Counted from the first letter of the stretch, positions 7,679 through 15,648 are shown. The stretch is 20,612 nt of DNA from JAADHY01 sp964428935 (GCA_964428935.1 CAYSAG010000063.1:1-20612); one strand, 5' to 3'. Translations and numbers: made by a program. The notes: generated by a model not told the origin, from the sequence alone.

Positions 7679-8911
7679 CTACCCCGGCTTGTTGTCGTTC
7701 CGCTCGGGCTTTTTCCCAGCCTCGTCACGCGTCGAACCGCGGACTTTCGCCGGCCGACCGGCACGCTCCCGCCTCTCCTTTCGTTCGCGCGACTTGTGTT
7801 CCGGACCGTGTCCGCCGCGTCTGGGCGGGCCGGCAGCTCGAGCCGGCTTGCCGGCCGGGCCGTGCGGTCCGTGAGCCTTCGGCGGTCCCGGTCGGTGTCC
7901 GCGGTGAGCCCGCTCGGCGTGTGGCGGTCCGTGGTGCCGACCGGCTTCGTGCGCCGGACCTCGTCGGGGCCCAGGCCGTTTGGCTTCGGCTTTCTTCTCG
8001 GCTTCGGGCTTGGGCCGCTCCACCTTCTGCTTCGACTCGGCCTTCCTAGCCGGCTTGGCTTCCCGGTGTGGCCGCGGTCCGTGCAGTCCGACTCCCCTTG
8101 GGCCGGGGCGGTGGAAGCCTCGTCTGGCTGCCGCCCGAGGTCGGGCAGCCCACGGGGGGCCTGGTGGACCAAGCCGTGCCGCTTCTCGGCCAAGTCGACC
8201 ACGCCACCACGGCCGGGCGGCTAGCAGCGGAGGCCGCTGCCACGCCGCTGGTCTCGGCCCCCAAACGCCGGGACGCCCCCAGCGAGGCGCCGGCCCCGGC
8301 CCCAACGGACGACGCGGGTGGCCGAGACGCCGCAGTTGAGGCGGAAACCAGCCGCGCTGAAACGCGAACCGCCGAATGCCTGCAAGCGGCCGACGACAGA
8401 CCGGGCCGCACGGCCGTCGCCACCGCGGTCCAAGCGGCCTTCGGCCGAAGTGCGTCGCTCGAGGACCAGCCAACGGCCGGGCTCGCGGCCCGCGCGGTCC
8501 CAAGGCCGGCGGTCCGCTCGGCGGTGGCGGCCCGGGACGTCGTCCGACTGCGGGCCGACGAGCCGAAGCCGGCGGACGACCTTCCGGCCGCGTCCGTTCA
8601 GCAGCCCGTGGTCCCGGCTGCTCCGGCCTTGCACCTCTGGGACCGCGTGGAGCGGCACCGCGGTGGGCTCGCACCTGCCGCAGCCGCTCCACCATTCCAG
8701 CGTGTCCGCGTTTGAACTCGTCCAGCGTGACCTTGCCGTCGTGGTCAGCGTCCAGCCGCGCGAAAATTTCTTCCGCGCTCGGCATTCGGCCGGCAAAGGG
8801 TGGCCCACCAGGCCGGTCTCCGCCACGTGGCGGCCCCGGCTGCGCACGAGCTGTTCCCAGCAGAAGGCACGCCACGCCGAACGCCGCAAGTGCCAGCGTT
8901 GTTTTTCTCAT
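7679..8911 (-). CDS. Secreted EF-hand protein with Pro/Arg/Gly/His-rich tail
   Basis: A 410-residue protein of no named family. Residues 1-23 are a signal peptide (MRKTT, then a hydrophobic stretch ending TARA). Residues 54-65 form a canonical EF-hand calcium loop with Asp54, Asp56, Asp58, Lys60 and Glu65, preceded by the entering helix SAEEIFARL. From about residue 84 the protein is low complexity: Pro/Arg/Gly/Ala-rich, then a Lys/Glu stretch (285-311), then a His-rich part with eight histidines in residues 321-350, and a charged end. The start at 8911 is fixed by the signal peptide and an AAGGAG site (CTCCTT on plus, 8919-8924); the frame is open further upstream without support. The EF-hand and signal are clear; the long tail stays in frame but its boundaries are less certain. 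Calcium or metal binding at the cell surface is inferred. Confidence 0.78.
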   Translation of the reverse strand: MRKTTLALAAFGVACLLLGTARAQPGPPRGGDRPGGPPFAGRMPSAEEIFARLDADHDGKVTLDEFKRGHAGMVERLRQVRAHRGAAPRGPRGARPEQPGPRAAERTRPEGRPPASARRPAVGRRPGPPPPSGPPALGPRGPRARPLAGPRATHFGRRPLGPRWRRPCGPVCRRPLAGIRRFAFQRGWFPPQLRRLGHPRRPLGPGPAPRWGRPGVWGPRPAAWQRPPLLAARPWWRGRLGREAARLGPPGPPWAARPRAAARRGFHRPGPRGVGLHGPRPHREAKPARKAESKQKVERPKPEAEKKAEAKRPGPRRGPAHEAGRHHGPPHAERAHRGHRPGPPKAHGPHGPAGKPARAAGPPRRGGHGPEHKSRERKERRERAGRPAKVRGSTRDEAGKKPERNDNKPG

Positions 8912-9414
8912 GGCCAAACTCCTTGCTTCTCGCAATTTCGGGACAAGACGCGAGAGCACCCGCGGGTTCTCGGCAACCGGCTGCCTTCGGGACAGGCTCT
9001 TCACGCTACATGAACAATAAACGGACCGACCCGCGTTTTTTCTACAGCCCGTCTTTCCGACCGTTCTGTTTTGTGCCCGTCGCCCCGGTGCGGGGCCGTG
9101 TCGCAAGCCGTGAGACGCCTACCCCCTCCCGCCCCTTTTCTCACGCCGTCGAATTCACACCACCCCGGGTTTGCGCGTCTGCGTTGCAAAACGGAGCGGG
9201 AAAGGGTCTGATGGTGCAGCCGGACGAGGACGCAACAGCCGAGTCGCTCGGTGCCGGTGTTGGCACGCCAGCGACCGGAGCGGGGTCTGACTGCGCGGGC
9301 GAACGCGAGGCGTCCGGTTCCGTCCTGGAGCGAGAGGCGGCGAGCGGCGCACGAACGTTGTCGGCGGTCAGAGTTTGCGTTGCAGGTCGAAGGCGAGAGA
9401 AAAGGAGGACTGCA
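8912..9414. other. 503-base divergent intergenic region
   Basis: This gap separates the minus-strand EF-hand gene from the plus-strand GNPDA-like gene. It holds the EF-hand ribosome site (8919-8924), a small stem-loop around the palindrome ACCCGCGGGT (8958-8967) flanked by CGAGA/TCTCG, a candidate minus promoter (9016-9044), a hairpin GTGCC/GGCAC (9251-9266), and the GNPDA ribosome site (9401-9408). A plus-strand frame is open through the gap but has no family resemblance before 9415. No convincing plus promoter was seen. Confidence 0.5.
9016..9044 (-). promoter_or_regulatory. Candidate promoter of the EF-hand gene
   Basis: On the minus strand TAGAAA (9044-9039) and TTTATT (9021-9016) are separated by 17 bases, each matching four of six positions of the sigma-70 -35 and -10 hexamers. 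The site lies about 105 bases upstream of the EF-hand start. It coincides with one of the few AT-rich patches in the gap. Planctomycete promoter rules are not well fixed, so this is tentative. Confidence 0.33.
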
Positions 9415-10362
9415 ATGGACCTAATCAGCACCATTTCCGGTTCGCTCCTGGAGGGGTTCTTCCCGGCTGGGTGGGACCTGAAGAAAATCGACGCCTGTGT
9501 CGACGACCCGTCCACGGTGACGCAACGCCAGTCCTGGTGGCACCCGCAGTTCGAGCCCATTCCGTGCCAGACGCTGACCGACTTCGACACCATGCTCGGC
9601 CACGAAATCGCTCTCACCATTAAGCGCAGCCGCGACGCCGGAGAACAGCTCGTGCTCATTCTGCCGGTCGGGCCAATGGGCATGTACCGCTGGGCGGTTT
9701 ACTTCTTGAAGGAGTGGGGTGTACCGTGCGACCACGTCCATGGGTTCAACATGGACGAGTGGAGCGACGCCGAGGGCAACACGTTGCCGCCGTCGAACCC
9801 GGGGGCCTTCCAAAACGCCATGGAACAGGCCTTTTACGGGCCGCTGGGGGAACTGACGGTTCCAGAAAGCCAGCGTCACTTCGCCACCAAAGACGTGCTG
9901 CCGACGTACCCGGAACGAATTGGCGAGCTGCGGGCAGCGGGCGCGAAGCTGACGGTCATTTTCGGAATCGGACGGGTCTGCCACATTGCGTTTTGGGAAC
10001 CGCACTTCGCGGCGGAGTTCGAGTCCGAAGAGCAGTGGAAAGCTCAGACCCACCGGCTCGGCGCCAAACTCCACCCGCTGACAATCGAACAGAACGCGAT
10101 TACCAGCTTCAAGAGCCGCACCACGTTGGTGCCCGCTTACGCCAACACGATTGGACCTGGCCTGTTCCTGGGAGCGGACAAGATTATTGGCGGTGCCGAC
10201 GGGGTTCTGTCGCGCGGAATGATGTGGCAGGGACTGAGCCTGTGGATGACCTTGAGGCACGAGCCGACTCCGTGGATTCCCTCCAGCTACATGCCGACGC
10301 AACCCGGCCGGCTGTTTTTCCTGCGCGAGCTGGCTGGTCCGCTGGTCCCGGAGTGCAACTGA
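9415..10362 (+). CDS. GNPDA/NagB-like sugar-phosphate isomerase homologue
   Basis: A 315-residue protein related to glucosamine-6-phosphate deaminase/isomerase. Recognisable segments are LVLILPVGPMGMY (79-91, phosphate-loop position), HGFNMDEW (109-116) with Asp114 matching the catalytic base of NagB, and GIGRVCHIAFWEP (184-196) matching the NagB GxxDGHIAFNEP motif. In the last segment His190 and Glu195 are kept, but the Asp-Gly before the His is Val188-Cys189 and the Asn is Trp. It is longer than E. coli NagB (266) with a 40-residue N-terminal extension. Activity on glucosamine-6-phosphate is therefore doubtful; a related sugar phosphate is possible. The start is decided by a near-perfect AAAGGAGG at 9401-9408, six bases before the ATG. 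It stands alone, with a hairpin downstream. Confidence 0.82.
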   Translation: MDLISTISGSLLEGFFPAGWDLKKIDACVDDPSTVTQRQSWWHPQFEPIPCQTLTDFDTMLGHEIALTIKRSRDAGEQLVLILPVGPMGMYRWAVYFLKEWGVPCDHVHGFNMDEWSDAEGNTLPPSNPGAFQNAMEQAFYGPLGELTVPESQRHFATKDVLPTYPERIGELRAAGAKLTVIFGIGRVCHIAFWEPHFAAEFESEEQWKAQTHRLGAKLHPLTIEQNAITSFKSRTTLVPAYANTIGPGLFLGADKIIGGADGVLSRGMMWQGLSLWMTLRHEPTPWIPSSYMPTQPGRLFFLRELAGPLVPECN

Positions 10363-10490
10363 GCGGGCTGGCGTCGGAGGCGTTCGGCGGCGTCGGGGTG
10401 GCGTGGTCGACGGGCCGCGGCGGTGCGAAAGGCTTGCGGTCACAAGTCTGCGCCCTCAAAGTTTGCGCCTCTTCTGCAGCCGCGCAACAA

Positions 10491-10540
10491 AAGCCGCTCT
10501 GCGGAAAACAAGTTGTAGAAACGAGTTGGCAGAGCGGTTT
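10491..10540. repeat. 12-pair inverted repeat, terminator-like or operator
   Basis: CCGCTCTGC (10494-10502) and GCAGAGCGG (10529-10537) are perfect complements; with flanking AAG (10491-10493) and TTT (10538-10540) the stem reaches 12 pairs including one G-U. The loop is 26 bases. The right arm runs directly into TTTATAAT. It could end the GNPDA-like transcript (stop at 10362), act as an operator for the promoter at 10540, or both. Confidence 0.6.
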
Positions 10541-10545
10541 ATAAT
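10540..10545 (+). promoter_or_regulatory. Candidate -10 element before the membrane protein gene
   Basis: A perfect TATAAT stands out in GC-rich surroundings, 75 bases upstream of the start at 10621. A -35 element is not clear: TTGTAG at 10513-10518 leaves a 21-base spacer, and TTGGCA at 10526-10531 is far too close. If used, the 5' leader would be about 65-70 bases and would follow the inverted repeat at 10491-10540. Confidence 0.5.
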
Positions 10546-10620
10546 GAGGCTTCATCTGGTCGGGTGATGAGTGGTCTGAGTGAATCTCCCGTCGAAACTG
10601 GAATTCAGGGGTAACGCACC

Positions 10621-12252
10621 ATGGAGAACACACAGGGTTCGATCAATCTGCGGGAACTGTTTCCATGGCTTCGTTTTTTCCGAGCCTTTCGAATCGCCAT
10701 TGACCCCAAGATTTTGGTCTTGGCCACTCTGGGATTGGTGGCCTTGTCGGTCGGCAATGCCTTCTTTTCGATGCTCCCGTTCGCCCCGAACCAGCAGCCG
10801 AAGGGGGTGAAGACGAGTGCGGCGGAGCTGGTGCCGGACGTCCACCCGGTCGTGCCGCCGACGGCGTGGAACGCGACGATTGCCGAGCTGCAGCAGCAGT
10901 TCGGTCGGACCACCCCGCTGCAGCGGGTCAGCCAAATGTGGGACAAACCGTGGTCGACGCTGCTGGAAATTTTCCGCGACGGCGGCTTGGTTCTGTTGCA
11001 GCCGGTGCGGTGCGTGGTCGACCCGGCCGTGGTACTTTTCCGAACGGACCACACCTGGGCCGACCTGGCCTACGCGTGGACGCGGCTGCTGTGGGCGATT
11101 TGCGTATGGGCGTTTTTCGGAGGAGCCATTGCTCGGCTGGCGGCCACGAAGTTTGCGATTGACGAGCCGCTGTCGTTGCGCGAATCGTTGCGGTTTTCGG
11201 CCGAGTACTTTCAGTCGTACGTCGGAGCCGCGCTGGTTCCGGCCGTCGGAGCGGCGTTCTTTTGGATTTGCTGTGTCATTGGCGGTCTGTTCGGCCGAAT
11301 TCCCATTGTCGGCGAGTGGCTGGTCGGCGTGTTGTGGTTCCTCCCGCTGCTGGCTGGACTGCTGATTGCCTTGTTGGTCGTGCCGCTAGCCGTTGGCTGG
11401 CCGGTCATGGTCGCCGCCATTAGCACGGAAGGCAGTGACGCGTTCGACGGCATGAGCCGCGCGTACAGCTACATTTTCTCACGCCCGTGGTACTACCTGT
11501 TTTTGACCGCGTTGCTGTTGGTTTACGGTGCGGCCGCCGTGTTCATTGTTTGGTTGTTTGCTCAGTTGACGGCTTACCTGTCGGGCTGGAGCGTCGCTCC
11601 GGGCATCGGTTTGGCTCGGATTCGCTACCTGTTCGTCGAGGCGCCGGCTCTGTTCGGTGGCAGCGAAATGTTCGTGGGAGCCGACAAGCTGGCGTTCCCG
11701 AGCGGAATGACTGTGGCCGGAGTGGTTTTGGTCGGAGCGTGGTTGAGGGCTCTGGCTCTGGCGACGGTCGGCTTCGTCTTCGCTTTCTTCTGGACAGCCG
11801 TCACAGTGGCGTACTTCTTGCTGCGGAAGAGCGACGACGGTACGGACTTCGACGAAGTCTACATGCCGCAAAAGGAGGAAAGCACGACGACGTTCGAACC
11901 TCCCAAACCGGAAACGTCCACCGAGACCTCGGCGGAAACCGTCTCGACCGGCTCGGAAAGCACCACGTCGACCACCTCGGAGGCCGAACAGCAACCCACC
12001 GAGGCTCAGCAGCAGAGCACAGAGACTGCCGAGGAAGACAAGCCGGGTCAGTCAGCCGAGCAAGCAGCGGAGGCGACGGAGTCCTCAGAGACCGCGGAGT
12101 CCGGTGAGACGTCGGACGACAAGACCGACGAGCAGACCACGGAACCGGCAGACCAGCAGCCGGGTGAAACGGGTGAAGCGGCTCCGCAGGAGCCCAAACA
12201 GTCCTCGGAGCAGTCCGAGTCCGACGAAAGCAACAAGGCCGACCAGTCGTAA
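10621..12252 (+). CDS. Polytopic membrane protein with acidic low-complexity tail
   Basis: A 543-residue protein I recognise only as a planctomycete-type membrane protein of unknown function. Hydrophobic segments lie at about 31-52, 154-176, 200-222, 232-266 (probably two passes), 290-317 and 364-402. An extra-membrane loop (about 55-145) contains helical sequence ending in DKPWSTLLEIFRDGG. Residues about 404-543 form a tail made almost only of Ser, Thr, Glu, Gln, Ala, Asp, Pro, Gly and Lys, strongly acidic and surely disordered. The ATG at 10621 is preceded by a modest AGGGG at 10607-10611. It has its own probable promoter at 10540 and is followed by a possible terminator before cbiX. A transporter-like or membrane-scaffold role is possible, but nothing in the sequence decides it. 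Confidence 0.85.
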   Translation: MENTQGSINLRELFPWLRFFRAFRIAIDPKILVLATLGLVALSVGNAFFSMLPFAPNQQPKGVKTSAAELVPDVHPVVPPTAWNATIAELQQQFGRTTPLQRVSQMWDKPWSTLLEIFRDGGLVLLQPVRCVVDPAVVLFRTDHTWADLAYAWTRLLWAICVWAFFGGAIARLAATKFAIDEPLSLRESLRFSAEYFQSYVGAALVPAVGAAFFWICCVIGGLFGRIPIVGEWLVGVLWFLPLLAGLLIALLVVPLAVGWPVMVAAISTEGSDAFDGMSRAYSYIFSRPWYYLFLTALLLVYGAAAVFIVWLFAQLTAYLSGWSVAPGIGLARIRYLFVEAPALFGGSEMFVGADKLAFPSGMTVAGVVLVGAWLRALALATVGFVFAFFWTAVTVAYFLLRKSDDGTDFDEVYMPQKEESTTTFEPPKPETSTETSAETVSTGSESTTSTTSEAEQQPTEAQQQSTETAEEDKPGQSAEQAAEATESSETAESGETSDDKTDEQTTEPADQQPGETGEAAPQEPKQSSEQSESDESNKADQS

Positions 12253-12276
12253 GCCTCAACACCCCAGACGCGGCGC

Positions 12277-12378
12277 GGGTCGGCCGCAGGAGACGAACCG
12301 CGTTGTTTGGAGCACAAACCGGGCGCCGGTGCGTGTGAGCCGGGCGGTGGATTCTTGCAGCCGACCCCGTCGTTTTTT
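12277..12378 (+). terminator. Possible terminator or attenuator before cbiX
   Basis: GGGTCGGC (12277-12284) and GCCGACCC (12360-12367) are perfect complements 75 bases apart, and CGTCG plus six T residues (12373-12378) follow the right arm. The T-run ends 27 bases before the cbiX start. The long interior makes it weak as a simple terminator; a branched fold is possible. The gap 12253-12405 shows nothing else, and no cobalamin riboswitch-like box was seen. Confidence 0.35.
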
Positions 12379-12405
12379 CTGTCCGATCCCTTCTGGTTTC
12401 CTCTC

Positions 12406-12885
12406 ATGACCGACGACTCTTTCCAAGCAACCGGTCGCTCCGAGCAGCCTTGCAGGTTGTCCGACACCGACCAGTCGCAGACGGCCAGCGAAAGCCGCCC
12501 CGACTGGGTCTCCGAAACGGCAGCCGTCCTCATTGCTCACGGCAGCCGTGCACCGACGGCCAACCAGCAGTTTGTCGAGCTGACTCGGCGGGTACGCGAG
12601 CGAACGGGTTGGCTGCGAGTCGAACATGCGTTTCTGGAGCTGGTCGAGCCGCCAGTCGCCGAGGCGGTCGAGCGGTGCGTCGTTGCCGGTGCACGGCGAG
12701 TTTTGCTGCTTCCCTACTTCCTCTTTGGCGGCCTGCACGGCTTGGAAGACATTCACAAGCTGCGGGACCAGTTGCAAGAGCGACACGCGAACGTGCAGTT
12801 CCTCGTGTGCCAACCGCTCGGCGTCGACGACCGGCTGGTCGAGCTGGTCCGCCAGCGGTTGGAGGAAGCCGGCCCAGCGGATTGA
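12406..12885 (+). CDS. cbiX: CbiX/SirB-type sirohydrochlorin chelatase
   Basis: A 159-residue single-domain chelatase that inserts cobalt or ferrous iron into sirohydrochlorin for cobalamin or siroheme synthesis. The domain spans about 38-157 with VLIAHGSR (41-48, His45) near its start and LLPYFLFGGLHGLEDI (101-116, His111), the two histidines expected to hold the metal. Residues 1-36 are a polar, Ser/Gln/Thr-rich extension not usual in short CbiX proteins. The ATG at 12406 is the first in the frame but has no ribosome site (GGTTTCCTCTC precedes), and a TTG at 12307 would be a longer option. No other siroheme or cobalamin gene is in the window, so the metal cannot be assigned; the symbol is by family. 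It converges on the RND gene. Confidence 0.85.
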   Translation: MTDDSFQATGRSEQPCRLSDTDQSQTASESRPDWVSETAAVLIAHGSRAPTANQQFVELTRRVRERTGWLRVEHAFLELVEPPVAEAVERCVVAGARRVLLLPYFLFGGLHGLEDIHKLRDQLQERHANVQFLVCQPLGVDDRLVELVRQRLEEAGPAD

Positions 12886-12898
12886 GTCGTTCAACCTC

Positions 12899-12949
12899 GC
12901 CGTCGTCCGCGGCCGCGCCGTGGGCGGAGGCAGCTCGACCGACGACGGC
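12899..12949. repeat. Inverted repeat between convergent cbiX and RND genes
   Basis: GCCGTCGTC (12899-12907) and GACGACGGC (12941-12949) are perfect 9-base complements around 33 bases that include the palindrome GCGGCCGC. It sits 14 bases after the cbiX stop and 130 bases before the RND stop, so it could serve transcripts from both sides. No T-run follows in either direction. The remaining bases to 13078 show no gene. Confidence 0.4.
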
Positions 12950-13078
12950 CCCGCACGTCTGCCGGCAGCGCGGTCCGTTTGAGGCGTTGTGCCACGCGCC
13001 GCGCGTCTTGCCGGGTTCGGTGAAGAGACTGGCAGGAAACGCTCGCCCGCGTTTTCGAGCCCGGCCCGGGAACCGCTT

Positions 13079-15343
13079 TCAGTTCGACCGACTGGACGCG
13101 ACCGCCTCTTCCGCTGGCGTCGACGGCTCCGTCTCTGGCCGTCGGTCGACCCACGCCACCAACAGGGGTAGCAGGAACAAATTGCCGGCCAATCCACCCA
13201 ACATGGCCACGCTGACCAGAATGCCGAAGTGAATGAGCGGAATGAAGTGCGACAGCGTCAGCACGGAGAAGCCGACCACCAGCGCCAGGTTGGCGAAGAC
13301 CAGTGCCCGGCCGACGGTGGCGTGAGTCTGGTACAGGCTCTCCAGCAGGCTCTTGCCCTGCCGCCGGGCTCGCCGGTACGCCGTCAGGTAGTGAATGCTG
13401 GAGTCGATGGTCAGCCCCATGGACACGCTGGCAATCATGGCCGTGGCAATGTTGACCCGAAGGCCCAGCCAGCCCATGGTCCCCACGACGAAAACGATTG
13501 GGCACAGGTTTGGCACCAGCGACACCAAAGCCAGCCGGACACTCCGCAACGCCAAAGTCATCATGACCCCGATGCTCACTGCCGCCAGCAGGAAGCTGAC
13601 TAGTTGGTCCCGCAGCAAGCTTTCGATCAGAAACGTGAGCAGAACGAACATGCCGGTGGCTTGGGCGTCGGGGAACACTTCGCGAACCGTGGCTTCGGCC
13701 TTTTCAATCAGCCGGTGTTTGGAGGCGGCCGTGCGTCGTTCGTAGGACCGGAGCAGGATTCGCATGCGGCGGGTCTTCGGGTTGTAGAAGCTCTTTTCGA
13801 AGCCGGGCTGGAGCTGCTGCAACAGTTGGCGACGCTTCTCCAGTGTCGACGACAAGAACGGCAGCGTGGGAATCATGTCCAGCGCGTCGGTCAGGCAAAG
13901 GACTTTGGTCAGGTCGTCGTAGCCCTGGTCGGGAAGGGAGCGGAGTTCGCGAGCGGCTCGGCGCAGCCGGTGCAGACACTCCTCGTCCAGCTCGGCCGGG
14001 GCGGTGAAGTCGACTTCCCACGAGCCAGCTCCGCCCAGTTTCGTTTCGACGAAATCCAGCGATCGGACAATGTCACTGTGTTTCCGAAAATTCCGGCTGA
14101 AATCGGTTTCCACTTCCAGCCGCGTCAGCCCGGCGGCGGACGCCGCGACAATGACCGCCGCGACGGCCGTCAACGTTCTCGGCCGCAGGTCGACCCACTC
14201 GACGGCCGTCCGAAGAAAATTTTGCAACAAAGGCTCTACAGCCGTTTGCTTCGGGTCGGCCACGCCGGGCCACGCCAGAATGCCGCCCGGTAGAATCAAG
14301 AACGCCGCGACGAAAACGAACAGCGTTCCAATGCCCATCATGGTCGCGAAGCTGCGAACCGGCAGAATGGAGCTGGACAGCAAGGCCAGGAAACCGGCGG
14401 CCGTGGTGGCACAGGACCAAAAAACCGGTCCCACAAGCTCGTGCAGACTCTGCCGCAGCGCTTCGCGCGGCCCCAACCTTCCGCGGTGTTCCCGGTAGCG
14501 GACCGTCACGTGGGTGACCGTGGCAATGCCAATGATGGTCATGAGGGCGTTGAGCACCGAGCTGATCATGCTCAGTCTCATTTGACTGGCCGCTAGGACG
14601 GCTTTGGTCCACACAATGGCCGTCACGACGACCAGCAACGGCAAGGCCACCCAGCGCGGGCTGCGGAACAGGGCCAGAATGACCAGGCCGAGCAAGACCA
14701 GAGACGCCCAGAAAAGGGTCGAGGCGTCCTGCTCAATGAAACGAAACATGTCGTTCAACTGCACCGGCTCACCGACCACCACGGCCGGCGGGTCGTGCGC
14801 GGCGGCCAGCCGTCGAATGTCGGCAATGGTCGTCTCGCGCGACACCGGACTGACGTCTCTGTCCAGCAGTTTCAGCACGACGGCCGTCGTCTGGTTGTCG
14901 TCGCCCAGAAGAATGCCGCGGAAGAGTTCTCGCATTCGTTCCTGGCGGAGCCGCTTCAGGATTCGACGGGCTACGGGGGGCAGTCGCGGCGGCGCCAAGG
15001 CGTCGGCCAGGTTTTGCACGCCGTCGGGGTCCACGCCCGGCACACGTCGAAGCTGTTCCGAGAAACGCCGGAGCCGCTCAAACCCGGCTTCCGTCAGAAG
15101 CTGCGGGTCCGTGTAAGCCACGAAGACGAACTCGTCGTTCCCGAACGAACGCTTGCTGGCCAAGAAGGCTTGAAGCACCGGGTCGTCGGCCGAGTAGAAC
15201 GACTCAATCGACCGGTCGAAGCGCAGTCCGAGCGCCAGCGGCCACGCCACTGCCAGTGCCAACAAACACCCCAGAAACACCGAGGTGCGGTGGCGAATGA
15301 GCCAGTCCAGTACGCGGGCAACTTGACGGTCAGTCGACTCCAT
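13079..15343 (-). CDS. RND-superfamily exporter (MMPL/HAE-3-like)
   Basis: A 754-residue inner-membrane protein of the RND superfamily, of the compact type with two sterol-sensing/MMPL-like halves. Half one: transmembrane segment 21-40, a periplasmic domain (about 41-205), then a block of segments from about 209 to 360 containing TVTHVTVRYREH (276-287). Half two starts with a segment near 390-407, continues with VETDFSRNFRKHSDI (411-425) and KLGGAGSW typical of this group, then a second periplasmic domain and a second segment block (about 590-735) with SMGLTIDSSIHYLTAYRRA. Related proteins export lipids or hopanoids (HpnN-like) or other hydrophobic molecules using the proton gradient; the cargo here is unknown. 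The ATG at 15343 has a weak AAAGG (15360-15356). No membrane fusion or outer-membrane partner is adjacent. Confidence 0.92.
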   Translation of the reverse strand: MESTDRQVARVLDWLIRHRTSVFLGCLLALAVAWPLALGLRFDRSIESFYSADDPVLQAFLASKRSFGNDEFVFVAYTDPQLLTEAGFERLRRFSEQLRRVPGVDPDGVQNLADALAPPRLPPVARRILKRLRQERMRELFRGILLGDDNQTTAVVLKLLDRDVSPVSRETTIADIRRLAAAHDPPAVVVGEPVQLNDMFRFIEQDASTLFWASLVLLGLVILALFRSPRWVALPLLVVVTAIVWTKAVLAASQMRLSMISSVLNALMTIIGIATVTHVTVRYREHRGRLGPREALRQSLHELVGPVFWSCATTAAGFLALLSSSILPVRSFATMMGIGTLFVFVAAFLILPGGILAWPGVADPKQTAVEPLLQNFLRTAVEWVDLRPRTLTAVAAVIVAASAAGLTRLEVETDFSRNFRKHSDIVRSLDFVETKLGGAGSWEVDFTAPAELDEECLHRLRRAARELRSLPDQGYDDLTKVLCLTDALDMIPTLPFLSSTLEKRRQLLQQLQPGFEKSFYNPKTRRMRILLRSYERRTAASKHRLIEKAEATVREVFPDAQATGMFVLLTFLIESLLRDQLVSFLLAAVSIGVMMTLALRSVRLALVSLVPNLCPIVFVVGTMGWLGLRVNIATAMIASVSMGLTIDSSIHYLTAYRRARRQGKSLLESLYQTHATVGRALVFANLALVVGFSVLTLSHFIPLIHFGILVSVAMLGGLAGNLFLLPLLVAWVDRRPETEPSTPAEEAVASSRSN

Positions 15344-15648
15344 GGGACGCCAGAACCTTTCGCAATTCGACGTGTTGCACAGTTTCCCGCAAAAACAGAG
15401 TGCCGTAAAGTGTTAGCCGCTCGCTCCGGACGACCTTGCCCGGCGTCGTTCGGGCTGTCAAAGCGTCGCGCTTCGCCTTCGCTGCAGTGCTGCGACGAAC
15501 GGCGCCCGGCGAGCACGAGCAACCCTGCGGCAGCTCCCGAGCGGCCGCTGAACTCGGCCGTGGCCAGCGCGACGCTGCGAAGGCCTCCACCTCCACACAG
15601 AAAGCACCCGGCAAGCCCAACGCTCGGCCAACGAGGAACGACACTCAG
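15344..15648. other. 305-base divergent intergenic region
   Basis: Lies between the RND gene (minus) and the GT39-like gene (plus). It contains the weak RND ribosome site (15356-15360), a minus-strand TTGACA (plus 15456-15461) with no good -10 at the right distance, and the plus-strand GAGGA at 15633-15637 that selects the GTG at 15649. A plus frame is open from 15436 but has no family resemblance before 15649. No structure stood out. Confidence 0.4.

Noticed and set aside
7498..9013. Several open frames on the plus strand opposite the EF-hand gene
   Set aside because: They mirror the Arg/Pro-rich tail in GC-rich DNA, have no motifs, ribosome sites or signal peptides, while the minus frame has a signal peptide, EF-hand and AAGGAG.
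8800..9414. Upstream extension of the GNPDA-like frame
   Set aside because: No family similarity before 9415, and a near-perfect AAAGGAGG sits six bases before that ATG.
12253..12405. Cobalamin riboswitch before cbiX
   Set aside because: No B12-box-like core or typical fold could be found by eye in this 153-base gap.
13229..14498. Plus-strand frames opposite the RND gene
   Set aside because: The minus strand carries a full RND protein with membrane segments and family motifs; the plus frames are shadows without features.
15433..15461. Minus-strand TTGACA as a promoter for the RND gene
   Set aside because: The hexamer 17 bases downstream (CAAGGT) is a poor -10, and no better one lies at 16-18 bases.
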